Shown piece by piece: positions 1 through 6,134 of a stretch of DNA of 13,132 bases. The notes under the pieces were generated by a model. It made no database searches. It had not been told where the DNA came from and saw only the letters and a program-made list of their open reading frames with translations. Origin of the DNA: an uncultured Lachnospiraceae bacterium. Its GTDB lineage: Bacteria; Bacillota; Clostridia; Lachnospirales; Lachnospiraceae. Where the stretch lies: the NCBI GenBank assembly GCA_910588955.1, contig CAJURQ010000047.1, positions 1 through 13,132 of the forward strand, written 5' to 3'. The stretch's first letter is position 1, and each line of letters begins with the position of its first letter. The translations under genes and the position numbers were made by a program.

Positions 1-2
1 TA

Positions 3-75
3 TCGGAGTGACAAGACTTGAACTTGCGGCCTCTACTTCCCTAAAGTAGCGCTCTACCACCTGAGCCACACCCCG
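3..75 (-). tRNA. tRNA-Pro (anticodon AGG)
   Basis: The reverse strand folds into a standard cloverleaf of 73 nt. The 7-bp acceptor stem is CGGGGTG with CACTCCG (one G-U). The D arm is GCTC/GAGC around an 8-nt loop with the usual GG. The anticodon stem is CTACT/AGTAG and the T arm is GCAAG/CTTGT with loop TTCAAGT. The anticodon loop TTAGGGA gives anticodon AGG, which reads proline CCU, with G37 as usual for tRNA-Pro. C1-G72 and discriminator A73 fit bacterial tRNA-Pro. The 3' CCA is not encoded: the discriminator is followed by TA at the window edge, so CCA must be added after transcription. A34 is rare in bacteria outside tRNA-Arg(ACG) and would be expected to be deaminated to inosine; that step is inference. 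Confidence 0.95.
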
Positions 76-88
76 AAAAACCTTTACT

Positions 89-117
89 ATTATATCTAAT
101 TCCATCCAGAAATGCAA
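89..117 (-). promoter_or_regulatory. sigma-A type promoter of tRNA-Pro
   Basis: On the minus strand TTGCAT (112-117) is followed after exactly 17 nt by a perfect TATAAT (89-94). Transcription would start about 7 nt downstream, a few bases before the mature tRNA 5' end at 75. This supports independent transcription of the tRNA rather than read-through from the EAL gene. Confidence 0.75.
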
Positions 118-161
118 GCCCTATTCCAGAACTTTTTCACGAACTTTTTTATCCATCATTC

Positions 162-1442
162 TTACCCGATCAGATTCTCAAAAACCGCCTGCGGAATCGG
201 TCTGGAAAAATAAAATCCCTGCTGCATCTGGCATCCCACTTCCTTCAGGTAATTACTCTGCTCCTGCGTTTCCACTCCCTCGCAAAGGGAAGTGATTTTC
301 AGCTTTTTCGCCATATCCACCACACAGGAGATAATGATCCTGTCGCTCTCCTGCATCTCGCCCTCTTTCAGGAAAACCCTATCCAGCTTAATGATATCGA
401 TGGGCAGTTTACTGAGCAGATTTAAGGAAGAGTAACCGGATCCGAAATCATCCATGGACACTTTGATTCCCAAATTATGTAAACCTTTAATCAGTTCCAA
501 CGCCTGTTCCGTATTGTCCAGATAAATGCTTTCCGTCAGTTCAAACTCCACCAGTGAACAGGGAATCTGAAACTCCTCAAGCAGCTCCTTTACATACTGC
601 AAAATATGCATCTTCTGCAGATGTACCCTGGATACATTCAAGGAAATCGGCACTACTTTTTTCCCTTCCTTCAGACGGTTCGCAAGGAAACGGAATACCT
701 CCCTGTATACATAGTAATCCACATCCACAACCTGTCCGCTGCGCTCGATCAGCGGGATGAACTCATCCGGGTAGACAAAGCTGCCATCCGGTTTCTGCCA
801 TCGCACCAGCGCCTCCGCCCCGATCAGTTCCAGTGTATCCGTGTCAATCTTCGGCTGGAAATAAACTTTAAATTCTTTCTGCGCCAGCGCTTTTGGTATG
901 GAAGACGTGATCTCCACTTCCCGTCTGATCCCCTCCATCATGCTCTGGTCAAAGAGCACGCAGCTGTCGTTCTCCATATCCTTTGCCACTTTTCTCGCCA
1001 GATTGGCATTGGAAACGGCGGTCTCGGCGTCCAGACTGCGGCTGTTTTTATCCGTCACGCTGATCCCCGTACAAAACTGCAGTCTGCTGTTCAGGTATTT
1101 TTCACGAAACTGTGTCTCACGCTCCTGATTCACCCGATGGATTAATTCACGAAATTCTTCGTTGGTCGAACCGTCTGCAGAGAGTCTGCCCGCCACGACA
1201 AAATTGTCGGAGTAAACTCTGGCGGCACAGAGAATAAACTCTTTACGTTCCATAAAACTGGCGACAAAATCTCTTAACAGCGCGTCACCCACTTTATAAC
1301 CGTAGGTGTCATTTATATACTTGAAATGTTTAATATCCGTATATACAATGACAATCCGATCTTCACCGATCTGCTCTAGTTCCTTCTCCAGTTTCTCCAA
1401 AAAAACTTCATACTGGTCTAACCCCGTCAACGTATCTTTCAT
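162..1442 (-). CDS. GGDEF/EAL protein, probable cyclic-di-GMP phosphodiesterase
   Basis: A cytoplasmic two-domain protein of 426 aa with no membrane segment and no extra sensor domain. The N-terminal half (residues about 1-165) is a GGDEF fold starting MKDTLTGLDQY. Its active-site loop reads RVYSDNF instead of RxGGDEF, so it is probably unable to make cyclic-di-GMP. The C-terminal half (about 180-426) is an EAL domain with all hallmark residues: EALVRW, the Asn of SLNVS, FELTE, MDDFGSGYSS, IIKLD, CEGVE and QQGFYFSRP. It should hydrolyse cyclic-di-GMP to pGpG; the degenerate GGDEF may serve as a GTP sensor, as in some relatives (inference). I chose the ATG at 1442 because AGGGTGAG lies 7 nt upstream. 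An in-frame GTG at 1454 would add four residues but has no good ribosome site. The gene stands alone with its own promoter. Confidence 0.93.
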   Translation of the reverse strand: MKDTLTGLDQYEVFLEKLEKELEQIGEDRIVIVYTDIKHFKYINDTYGYKVGDALLRDFVASFMERKEFILCAARVYSDNFVVAGRLSADGSTNEEFRELIHRVNQERETQFREKYLNSRLQFCTGISVTDKNSRSLDAETAVSNANLARKVAKDMENDSCVLFDQSMMEGIRREVEITSSIPKALAQKEFKVYFQPKIDTDTLELIGAEALVRWQKPDGSFVYPDEFIPLIERSGQVVDVDYYVYREVFRFLANRLKEGKKVVPISLNVSRVHLQKMHILQYVKELLEEFQIPCSLVEFELTESIYLDNTEQALELIKGLHNLGIKVSMDDFGSGYSSLNLLSKLPIDIIKLDRVFLKEGEMQESDRIIISCVVDMAKKLKITSLCEGVETQEQSNYLKEVGCQMQQGFYFSRPIPQAVFENLIG

Positions 1443-1493
1443 AACCGCTCTCACCCTACATTATAATTTCCCGCAAAATACCCCAACACCTAT

Positions 1494-1522
1494 ACTCTAC
1501 GATTTTATCCGGCGTCTGTCAA
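1494..1522 (-). promoter_or_regulatory. candidate promoter of the GGDEF/EAL gene
   Basis: TTGACA (1517-1522) is followed after 17 nt by TAGAGT (1494-1499) on the minus strand. The predicted start near 1487 gives a leader of about 45 nt. The -35 is perfect and the -10 matches the consensus at four of six positions. A TATAAT closer to the gene lacks a good -35 at proper spacing. Confidence 0.55.
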
Positions 1523-1537
1523 TATCTGACTGCAATA

Positions 1538-1631
1538 AGGTGAAAAGAAGTTCTAGCCGCTCACAGCAATAGCTGTTTCGCGGAGAACTTCTAAGTTTCA
1601 CCTAAGAGAATGCCTGAAAAGAGGCATTCTC
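1538..1631. repeat. two adjacent hairpin-forming inverted repeats between pepD and the EAL gene
   Basis: The first palindrome (1538-1603) has arms AGGTGAAA plus AGAAGTTCT, opposed by AGAACTTCT and TTTCACCT with a 3-nt bulge. Inside it CCGC/GCGG and ACAGC/GCTGT continue the stem. The second (1606-1631) is a perfect 10-bp stem GAGAATGCCT/AGGCATTCTC with a 6-nt loop, 9 nt beyond the pepD stop codon. Neither is followed by a clear U-run on the minus strand, so a classical terminator is not certain. mRNA 3'-end protection or termination of pepD is the most likely role. Confidence 0.6.
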
Positions 1632-1640
1632 CGCATCGAC

Positions 1641-3089
1641 TTATAAAACTGCCAAGAGAAGGTCCCACACCCGCCCCACGGACTCGATATCCATGCTCTC
1701 CTCCGCTGTGTGCACGTTCTGCAGATTCGGACCGATGCTGACGCAGTCCAGATCCGAAATCTTACCCGCCAAAATACCGCACTCTAATCCTGCGTGAATC
1801 GCTTCCAGCACCGGCTTTTTCCCGTACATTTCCTCATAGACCCGCACCATCTGCTCCCGCAGGGGCGAATCCTTGCGGTAAGCCCACCCGGGATAGGCAT
1901 TTCTGACAGTCGCCTTCGCGCCCGCGCGCTCCGAAATCTCCATCATATGTCTGCAAAGATTTTCCCTCGCCTGATCCACGCTGCTCCTGACTGCATAGGA
2001 CAGGCGCATACCGTCTCCCTGCAAAGACATAATGCCCAGATTTAAAGATGTCTCCACCAGCCCTTCCACATCCTCGCTCATGGCAACAACGCCGTTTGGC
2101 AGCTTACAAATGCATGACAGTGCCTCCGCCGTTGCCTTTTTTGTATATGCCGGGGCAGAAACTATGACATTATGGCAGACTTTTTCCAGTTTGAATCCGG
2201 AATCCTTTTCCCCCAGCGTATCCCGCACCTTCTGTTCCTCCGCCTCCGCATAGGATAAAATTTCCGGCAGATCCGCTTCGCGCACATAAACCGCCGCCTC
2301 CGCCTCCCGGGGAATGGCGTTGTCCGCAAGTCCCCCTTTCATCTGCGACAGCCGGATATCGTAACGCAGGGAAAGCCCACAGAGAAGAGAACCCAGAAGC
2401 CAGTTTGCATTACCGAGTCCTTTTCCGATCTCCATGCCGGAGTGACCGCCCGCAAGCCCTGTGATCCGAAACTCTATAAACCGGTATTCCTTTCCCGGCG
2501 CAGCCCCGCACTCCATTGGTATCTCCACATCCACTCTGGCGCCGCCGGCACAGCTTGTAATAAAGACGCCTTCCTCCTCCTGATCCAAATTGATCATACG
2601 TCTGCCGCGAAGCATGGAAAGGTCAATGCCTGTCGCGCCCTCCATGCCTGTCTCCTCGTCCACCGTCAGTATCACTTCCAGCCGGGGCAAGGAAAGCGAG
2701 TCCTCATCCAGAAGCGCCAGACAGTACGCAACGCCGATCCCGTCGTCGCCGCCGAGACTGGTGCCCTCGGCAAAGACTCTGCCGTCCCGCACCTGCAGTC
2801 TGAGCGGTTCGGTCTTCATGTCAATCTGCGCGCCCGGTGCGCTCACCGCCACCATGTCCATATGCGCCTGCAGGATATATGGCTCTTCCCCCTCCCTTGC
2901 AGGCGACGCATCCTTAACGATAATGACATTGCCCAGCTCGTCCTGTCTGCAAAAAAGCCCTCTCTCCCCGGCAAAGTCTCTCAGATAATTGCTGATCGCC
3001 CCGGTATTTCCGGAACCGTGGGGGATGCGGCTGATCTCCTCAAAAAAATGAAATACGCGTTCCGGCTGTAATCCGTCCAATGCTCCCAT
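1641..3089 (-). CDS. pepD: aminoacyl-histidine dipeptidase (peptidase family M20)
   Basis: A cytosolic zinc dipeptidase of 482 aa, the normal length for PepD, which cleaves Xaa-His and other dipeptides in peptide use. The M20 metal-site motifs appear in order: QAHMDMV (His76, Asp78), GTSLGGDDGIG (Asp near 115), DEETGMEG (Glu145 catalytic, Glu146 ligand), NLDQEEEG (Asp169) and EAIHAGLECG (His near 432). GLAGGHSG (His216) lies at the start of the dimerisation domain. AGGAGG ends 5 nt before the ATG at 3089 and fixes the start. It lies downstream of rplT but beyond that operon's terminator. Structured repeat copy A ends 18 nt before its Shine-Dalgarno, and no strong promoter is seen in the gap. 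The real promoter may be weak, inside the repeat, or replaced by read-through. Confidence 0.95.
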   Translation of the reverse strand: MGALDGLQPERVFHFFEEISRIPHGSGNTGAISNYLRDFAGERGLFCRQDELGNVIIVKDASPAREGEEPYILQAHMDMVAVSAPGAQIDMKTEPLRLQVRDGRVFAEGTSLGGDDGIGVAYCLALLDEDSLSLPRLEVILTVDEETGMEGATGIDLSMLRGRRMINLDQEEEGVFITSCAGGARVDVEIPMECGAAPGKEYRFIEFRITGLAGGHSGMEIGKGLGNANWLLGSLLCGLSLRYDIRLSQMKGGLADNAIPREAEAAVYVREADLPEILSYAEAEEQKVRDTLGEKDSGFKLEKVCHNVIVSAPAYTKKATAEALSCICKLPNGVVAMSEDVEGLVETSLNLGIMSLQGDGMRLSYAVRSSVDQARENLCRHMMEISERAGAKATVRNAYPGWAYRKDSPLREQMVRVYEEMYGKKPVLEAIHAGLECGILAGKISDLDCVSIGPNLQNVHTAEESMDIESVGRVWDLLLAVL

Positions 3090-3118
3090 AAGTGCCTCCT
3101 GTTTTCATTATTACTACA

Positions 3119-3240
3119 CGTATAAGCAGACTCGAAATGCTACGCATTTCTCGTTCGCGTTGCTCGTCATAAAATATCAAAGACAGTCTTGCATGCCAGC
3201 ATGCATCCTGTCTTTGGCATTTTCTGACTCTGCTTATACG
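3119..3240. repeat. structured intergenic repeat, copy A (full length)
   Basis: A 122-bp element bounded by perfect 12-bp inverted repeats CGTATAAGCAGA and TCTGCTTATACG. On the plus strand the left arm leads into ACTCGAAATGCTACGCATTTC, reported here by its parts: a hairpin GAAATGC/GCATTTC with a 3-nt loop. Then comes the 17-nt block CTCGTTCGCGTTGCTCG (3150-3166), also present in copy C. The right half holds a second strong hairpin, AAAGACAG/CTGTCTTT enclosing GCATGC/GCATGC. It has no coding capacity that I believe. It lies between the rplT terminator and the pepD ribosome site. It may be a miniature mobile element or an RNA element; no target-site duplication is evident. Confidence 0.8.
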
Positions 3241-3243
3241 CGG

Positions 3244-3271
3244 AAAAGGACACGGCGTATACGCCATGCCC
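3244..3271 (-). terminator. terminator of the infC-rpmI-rplT operon
   Basis: On the minus strand, 11 nt past the rplT stop codon, a 10-bp stem (GGGCATGGCG with CGCCGTGTCC, two G-U) encloses a TATA loop and is followed by TTTT. This fits an intrinsic terminator ending the ribosomal operon before pepD. Confidence 0.75.
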
Positions 3272-3282
3272 TCATTTTTTAT

Positions 3283-3639
3283 TTATTTCAAGTTTGCTTT
3301 CGCAAGCTCCGCCAGACTGGTAAAACCTGCCGCATCATTGACTGCCATCTCCGCAAGCATCTTTCTGTTCATGTCAACGCCCGCATTCTTGAGACCGTAC
3401 ATAAATTTGCTGTAGGACAGACCGTTCATTCTTGCCGCCGCATTGATACGCGCGATCCAGAGCTGTCTGAACTGGCGCTTTCTCTCTTTTCTACCGGCGT
3501 AGGATGAAGCCAGCGCTCTCATTACGGACTGTTTAGCCACTCTGTACTGCTTGGATCTTGCGCCTCTGTAACCCTTCGCAAGTTTTAACACTCGGTTATG
3601 TTTCTTTTTGGCGTTCATGCCGCCCTTTATTCTTGCCAT
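3283..3639 (-). CDS. rplT: 50S ribosomal protein L20
   Basis: A 118-aa basic protein starting MARIKGGMNAKKKHNRVLKLAKGYRG in family terms, with the conserved stretch around GRKERKRQFRQLWIARINAA and the C-terminal globular part NGLSYSKFMYGLK. Length and sequence are typical of L20, an early assembly protein on 23S rRNA. TTAGGAGGG precedes the ATG at 3639. It is the last gene of the operon, 44 nt after rpmI. In Bacillus subtilis L20 represses its own operon through the infC leader. A comparable attenuator is visible upstream of infC here, so autogenous control is plausible (inference). Confidence 0.98.
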   Translation of the reverse strand: MARIKGGMNAKKKHNRVLKLAKGYRGARSKQYRVAKQSVMRALASSYAGRKERKRQFRQLWIARINAAARMNGLSYSKFMYGLKNAGVDMNRKMLAEMAVNDAAGFTSLAELAKANLK

Positions 3640-3683
3640 GTCTTTTCCCTCCTAAATTTCAAACTCCCTCGTCTATGCCGCTC

Positions 3684-3881
3684 TTACAGATAAGGCAGAA
3701 TCTTCTTCATATTCTTTACGTTCGTCTTATCGGTCATCGCAGGCTTTCTGAGATTTCTCTTGTTCTTCGTCGTCTTCTTGGTCAAGATATGGCGTTTGTA
3801 CGCTTTATTTCTCTTTAACTTACCCGTTCCGGTCACCTTGAAACGTTTTGCAGCAGCTCTGCTGGTTTTCATTTTCGGCAT
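3684..3881 (-). CDS. rpmI: 50S ribosomal protein L35
   Basis: A 65-aa, very basic protein with the L35 signature MPKMKTSRAAAKRFKVTGTG at its N terminus and HILTKKTTKNKRNLRK further on, ending in the usual LPYL-type tail. GGAGGA lies about 8 nt before the ATG at 3881. It sits between infC and rplT in the universal order of this operon. The 74-nt gap from infC holds a small palindrome with two GATATC arms (3918-3936), possibly an RNA-processing or stability hairpin. Confidence 0.98.
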   Translation of the reverse strand: MPKMKTSRAAAKRFKVTGTGKLKRNKAYKRHILTKKTTKNKRNLRKPAMTDKTNVKNMKKILPYL

Positions 3882-3955
3882 TTTACTGTTCCTCCTGTAT
3901 TTTTATTCCTGTTACAAGATATCATTCCGAGATATCATCTATTTTAACCGATCGC

Positions 3956-4462
3956 TTAACGCTTCTCAGCTAAAAACATGGTCATGCTTCTGCCTTCCAC
4001 CTTCGGTGCCTTATCCATCACCGCAATGTCGGAGAGCGCTTCCGCGAAGTCGTCCAGTATATGTTTGCTGGTATTCATGTGCGCCATCTCACGCCCGCGG
4101 AAACGCAGGGTAACCTTCACCCTGTCGCCCTTGGAGATAAATTTTCTCGCCGCGTTCACTTTCGTGTTCAAATCATTGGTATCAATATTGGGAGAAAGGC
4201 GGATTTCCTTAATCTCAACGATCTTCTGCTTTTTCTTCGCTTCCTTGTCCTTTCTCGCCTGTTCATACTTGAACTTGCCGTAGTCCACGATCTTACAGAC
4301 AGGCGGTTTCGCCGTAGGCGCAATCTTCACCAGATCCACACCTGCTTCCTCCGCAAGTCTCATCGCCTCTTTCGTCGGCATCACGCCGAGCTGTTCCCCG
4401 TCTACACCAATTACTCGTACTTCTCTGTCTCTGATCTGCTCATTGATAAATAAGTCGCTAAT
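3956..4462 (-). CDS. infC: translation initiation factor IF-3, with AUU start codon
   Basis: IF-3 binds the 30S subunit, prevents premature 50S joining and proofreads the start codon. The protein is 168 aa when started at ATT (4460-4462): N-domain with INEQIRDREVRVIG and linker KIVDYGKFKYEQ, C-domain with IRLSPNIDTNDL, KVTLRFRGREM and a tail ending FLAEKR. The start was deduced. Family N-terminal residues INEQIRDREVRVIG are encoded upstream of the first in-frame GTG/ATG (4384/4381). No ATG, GTG or TTG precedes them before an in-frame TAA. GGGAGGG (4470-4476) sits 7 nt before ATT. The AUU start of E. coli infC is the known basis of IF-3 autoregulation, so the same logic may hold here. First gene of infC-rpmI-rplT, behind an attenuator leader. 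Confidence 0.96.
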   Translation of the reverse strand: MSDLFINEQIRDREVRVIGVDGEQLGVMPTKEAMRLAEEAGVDLVKIAPTAKPPVCKIVDYGKFKYEQARKDKEAKKKQKIVEIKEIRLSPNIDTNDLNTKVNAARKFISKGDRVKVTLRFRGREMAHMNTSKHILDDFAEALSDIAVMDKAPKVEGRSMTMFLAEKR

Positions 4463-4496
4463 TGTTTTACCCTCCCATTAAGAAACTATCTTCTCC

Positions 4497-4522
4497 TAAG
4501 CAGACTCGAAATGCTCTGCTTA
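4497..4522. repeat. structured intergenic repeat, copy B (collapsed 26-bp form)
   Basis: The plus strand reads TAAGCAGACTCGAAATGC followed directly by TCTGCTTA. Its first 19 bases match repeat copy A (3122-3140). The interior then jumps to the closing arm, leaving a simple hairpin with 8-bp arms TAAGCAGA/TCTGCTTA. It lies in the infC mRNA leader after the attenuator, 20 nt upstream of the GGGAGGG ribosome site. It looks like an internal-deletion derivative of the larger repeat. Confidence 0.7.
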
Positions 4523-4527
4523 TGTGC

Positions 4528-4681
4528 GAAAAAAAGAGCGGACAACCTATGCTATCCACCCGCTCATAAATACCCGTGAAAACACCGCCAGAAGACGGTG
4601 AAAAGGCTATGAACGCTTGCGAACTGTAATCGTTGCAAGGTGAGAGCGGATGCTCTGCTTGGTTGTCTGTGCTCTCGCACA
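4528..4681 (-). promoter_or_regulatory. infC leader attenuator, candidate L20-type leader
   Basis: The transcript from the promoter at 4688-4717 has a leader of about 219 nt. It opens with a GTGC-GAGA-GCAC hairpin (4669-4680). An intrinsic terminator is formed by GAGCGG (RNA of 4560-4565) and CCGCTC (4536-4541) followed by seven U. Two upstream segments can compete: GACAACC (4661-4667) pairs with GGTTGTC (4541-4547), and CCGCTC (4644-4649) pairs with the terminator's left arm GAGCGG. The two pairings are nested and mutually exclusive with the terminator. This layout matches the L20-controlled leader known upstream of infC in Bacillus subtilis. That it senses L20 is inference from gene content; the base pairing is seen directly. 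Confidence 0.75.
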
Positions 4682-4687
4682 TTTGAA

Positions 4688-4717
4688 ACTATATCACATG
4701 ATACAGGCATATGTCAA
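4688..4717 (-). promoter_or_regulatory. promoter of the infC-rpmI-rplT operon
   Basis: A perfect TTGACA (4712-4717) is followed after 18 nt by TATAGT (4688-4693) on the minus strand. The predicted start is near 4681, at the foot of the first leader hairpin. It lies 28 nt beyond the U-run of the secreted-protein terminator, which separates the two units. Confidence 0.8.
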
Positions 4718-4744
4718 CTTCTTTTTTTATTATTAAAAATTCAG

Positions 4745-4775
4745 AAAAAATGAACCGATCCCGAAAGACCGGTCC
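4745..4775 (-). terminator. terminator of secreted paralog 1
   Basis: On the minus strand GGACCGGTC pairs with GATCGGTTC (9 bp, with G-U pairs) around a 6-nt loop. It is followed by A and then six T. It lies 55 nt past the stop codon of the 4831-5355 gene and just after the conserved 3' segment AATGACAAGTGTGG. Confidence 0.8.
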
Positions 4776-4781
4776 ATATGT

Positions 4782-4795
4782 CCACACTTGTCATT
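4782..4795 (-). repeat. conserved 3'-UTR segment, complementary to the gene's own 5' UTR (paralog 1)
   Basis: The minus strand reads AATGACAAGTGTGG just upstream of the terminator. The same 14 nt recur at 5547-5560 after paralog 2. Its last nine bases, CAAGTGTGG, are the exact complement of CCACACTTG at 5379-5387, which lies 8 nt before the Shine-Dalgarno of the same mRNA. Confidence 0.7.
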
Positions 4796-4830
4796 AATAT
4801 GAATATGTTATAGTTGATATTTCTGTTTCC

Positions 4831-5355
4831 TTATTTGATAACAGTGTAGATGCCCTGAGACTCAAACTTGATAGTAACAGTGTTCTCAGCTACTGCTACA
4901 ACGTCTACTGCTACCCACTCGCCCTTTACGCACTCGAATACGGAAACGGCATCGCCAGCTGCAACGCCTTCGATGGTCAGTGCAACCTGCGCGTCAACAA
5001 GGTTAACGCCGGGTGCGGAAAGCTCTGCAACTGCCAGCATAGCGCCGCCAACCTGCTCAGCCTTCTGCTGTGCATATCTGATTGCTGCTACGTCTACCTT
5101 GTCCACAACACAGGTAGCGTTGGTCTCTTTGCCCTCGGTTACCACATTGCTTGCGGAAGCAATAGCGGGAAGGTCACGAACGCCGTCCATCTCGGAAACT
5201 GCGTTGGATGTATACTCGGGAAGAGCCTTCTCAACATTAGTGGACAGTGTGTCCATTCTCGTGAAATCTTTGGTCGGTACTACTGTCTCTGCAGCACATA
5301 CGGTAGTAGAGAAAGTGAGTGCCAGTGCAAAGCTTAATGCTAAAAATTTCTTCAT
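4831..5355 (-). CDS. secreted protein of unknown function, tandem paralog 1
   Basis: I do not recognise the family. The 174-aa product starts MKKFLALSFALALTFS and has a clear Sec signal peptide, probably cut near CAAE (residue about 22). A helical stretch with PEYTSNAVSEMDGVRD follows. The C-terminal 90 residues have alternating hydrophobic and polar residues ending GIYTVIK, which suggests a small beta domain. The mature protein is acidic and Ala/Val-rich. By hand alignment about three quarters of residues match the neighbour at 5589-6113 (45 differences in 174), with identical length and no gaps, so this is a tandem duplication. AAGGAGGA precedes the ATG at 5355. It has its own promoter, a conserved leader and a terminator, so the two copies are separate units. 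A secreted or surface-retained role is inference. Confidence 0.85.
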   Translation of the reverse strand: MKKFLALSFALALTFSTTVCAAETVVPTKDFTRMDTLSTNVEKALPEYTSNAVSEMDGVRDLPAIASASNVVTEGKETNATCVVDKVDVAAIRYAQQKAEQVGGAMLAVAELSAPGVNLVDAQVALTIEGVAAGDAVSVFECVKGEWVAVDVVAVAENTVTIKFESQGIYTVIK

Positions 5356-5378
5356 TCCTTAAATCCTCCTTCAATTTT

Positions 5379-5415
5379 CAAGTGTGGTGTATATCAACAC
5401 AAACGTGCCGATATT
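5379..5415 (-). repeat. conserved leader block of paralog 1 (pairs with the copy at 6135-6171)
   Basis: This 37-nt stretch of the 5' UTR matches the one before paralog 2 at 34 positions. In RNA sense it runs from AATATCGG through TTTGTGTTGATATA to CCACACTTG, ending 8 nt before the AAGGAGG ribosome site. Sequence further upstream is not conserved apart from promoter elements. This points to a functional element such as a stability determinant, a regulator site or a pairing partner of the 3' UTR. Confidence 0.75.
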
Positions 5416-5457
5416 TTTAAAGTCTCAAAGGTCAAAACCTTTATGACCTCATGTAAG

Positions 5458-5486
5458 ATTGTAAAATTTACCATCCTTATTGTCAA
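5458..5486 (-). promoter_or_regulatory. promoter of secreted paralog 1
   Basis: TTGACA (5481-5486), a 17-nt spacer and TACAAT (5458-5463) lie on the minus strand. The predicted start is near 5451, giving a leader of about 95 nt. The leader contains an AGGTCA/TGACCT hairpin and then the block shared with paralog 2. Confidence 0.85.
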
Positions 5487-5507
5487 TAGGCTTTTTGATC
5501 GAGTTGT

Positions 5508-5544
5508 AAAAAAAGTGAGCCGGTCTTTTCAAACCAGCTCACTT
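5508..5544 (-). terminator. terminator of secreted paralog 2
   Basis: On the minus strand AAGTGAGC pairs with GCTCACTT, extended inside by GGT/ACC around a GAAA-containing loop, and runs straight into a T-run. It ends 22 nt before the -35 of paralog 1, so the tandem copies are insulated from each other. Confidence 0.88.
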
Positions 5545-5546
5545 AC

Positions 5547-5560
5547 CCACACTTGTCATT
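5547..5560 (-). repeat. conserved 3'-UTR segment, complementary to the gene's own 5' UTR (paralog 2)
   Basis: The minus strand reads AATGACAAGTGTGG, identical to 4782-4795, and lies directly before the terminator stem. CAAGTGTGG is the exact complement of CCACACTTG in this gene's own leader at 6135-6143. Confidence 0.7.
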
Positions 5561-5588
5561 CCTATTATCATATGATCCGTGTCGTCAA

Positions 5589-6113
5589 TTATTTAATAAA
5601 CGTGTAGATACCCTTCTGCGGGAAGTCGATGGTAACGCTGTCGTCAGCTACTGCTACAACATTAACAGCAACCCACTCGCCGCTAACGCTTCTGTAAGCG
5701 GTAACAGCATCGCCAGCCTTAACGCCTTCGATTCTCAGTGCAACCTGAGCGTTCTCAAGATGTACGCCGGGAGCGGAAAGCTCAACAACTGTCAGCATGG
5801 TGCCGCCAACCTCAGCCGCCTTATTCTGCGCATATCTGATCGCGCCTACGCCTACCTTATCTACAACGCAGGTAGCGTTGGTCTCTGCACCCTCCGTAAC
5901 CATATTGCTGCCGGAAGCAATCTTCGCCAGATCGCGAACACCGTCCATCTCAGCTACCGCGTTAGAAGTATATTCGGGAAGAGACTTCTCTGCACACTCA
6001 GCTAAGGTGTCCAGTCTGGAATAATCCTTGGTGGGAACTACTGTCTCAGCAGCACATACAGTGCTGGAGAATGTAAGCGCCAGTGCAAGACTTAATGCAA
6101 AAAATTTTTTCAT
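5589..6113 (-). CDS. secreted protein of unknown function, tandem paralog 2
   Basis: A 174-aa secreted protein with the same plan as its neighbour: signal peptide MKKFFALSLALALTFS cut near CAAE, a central PEYTSNAVAEMDGVRD segment, and a C-terminal probable beta domain ending GIYTFIK. The best conserved parts are the signal peptide, AAETVVPTKD, the PEYTSNAV region, ETNATCVVDK and ELSAPGV. The domain containing GEWVAV has drifted most near its middle. I chose the ATG at 6113 because AAGGAGGA lies 8 nt upstream and this start aligns exactly with paralog 1. An upstream in-frame ATG at 6137 would place the ribosome site inside the gene. It has its own promoter and terminator. Function unknown. Confidence 0.85.
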   Translation of the reverse strand: MKKFFALSLALALTFSSTVCAAETVVPTKDYSRLDTLAECAEKSLPEYTSNAVAEMDGVRDLAKIASGSNMVTEGAETNATCVVDKVGVGAIRYAQNKAAEVGGTMLTVVELSAPGVHLENAQVALRIEGVKAGDAVTAYRSVSGEWVAVNVVAVADDSVTIDFPQKGIYTFIK

Positions 6114-6134
6114 TTCTAAGATCCTCCTTATTTT

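Noticed and set aside
3040..3267. A 75-codon minus-strand frame overlapping the 5' end of pepD
   Set aside because: It is made almost entirely of repeat copy A and terminator sequence and has no family resemblance.
4379..4384. infC start at the in-frame GTG or ATG
   Set aside because: Either would remove the conserved INEQIRDREVRVIG N terminus of IF-3, and no ribosome site lies upstream.
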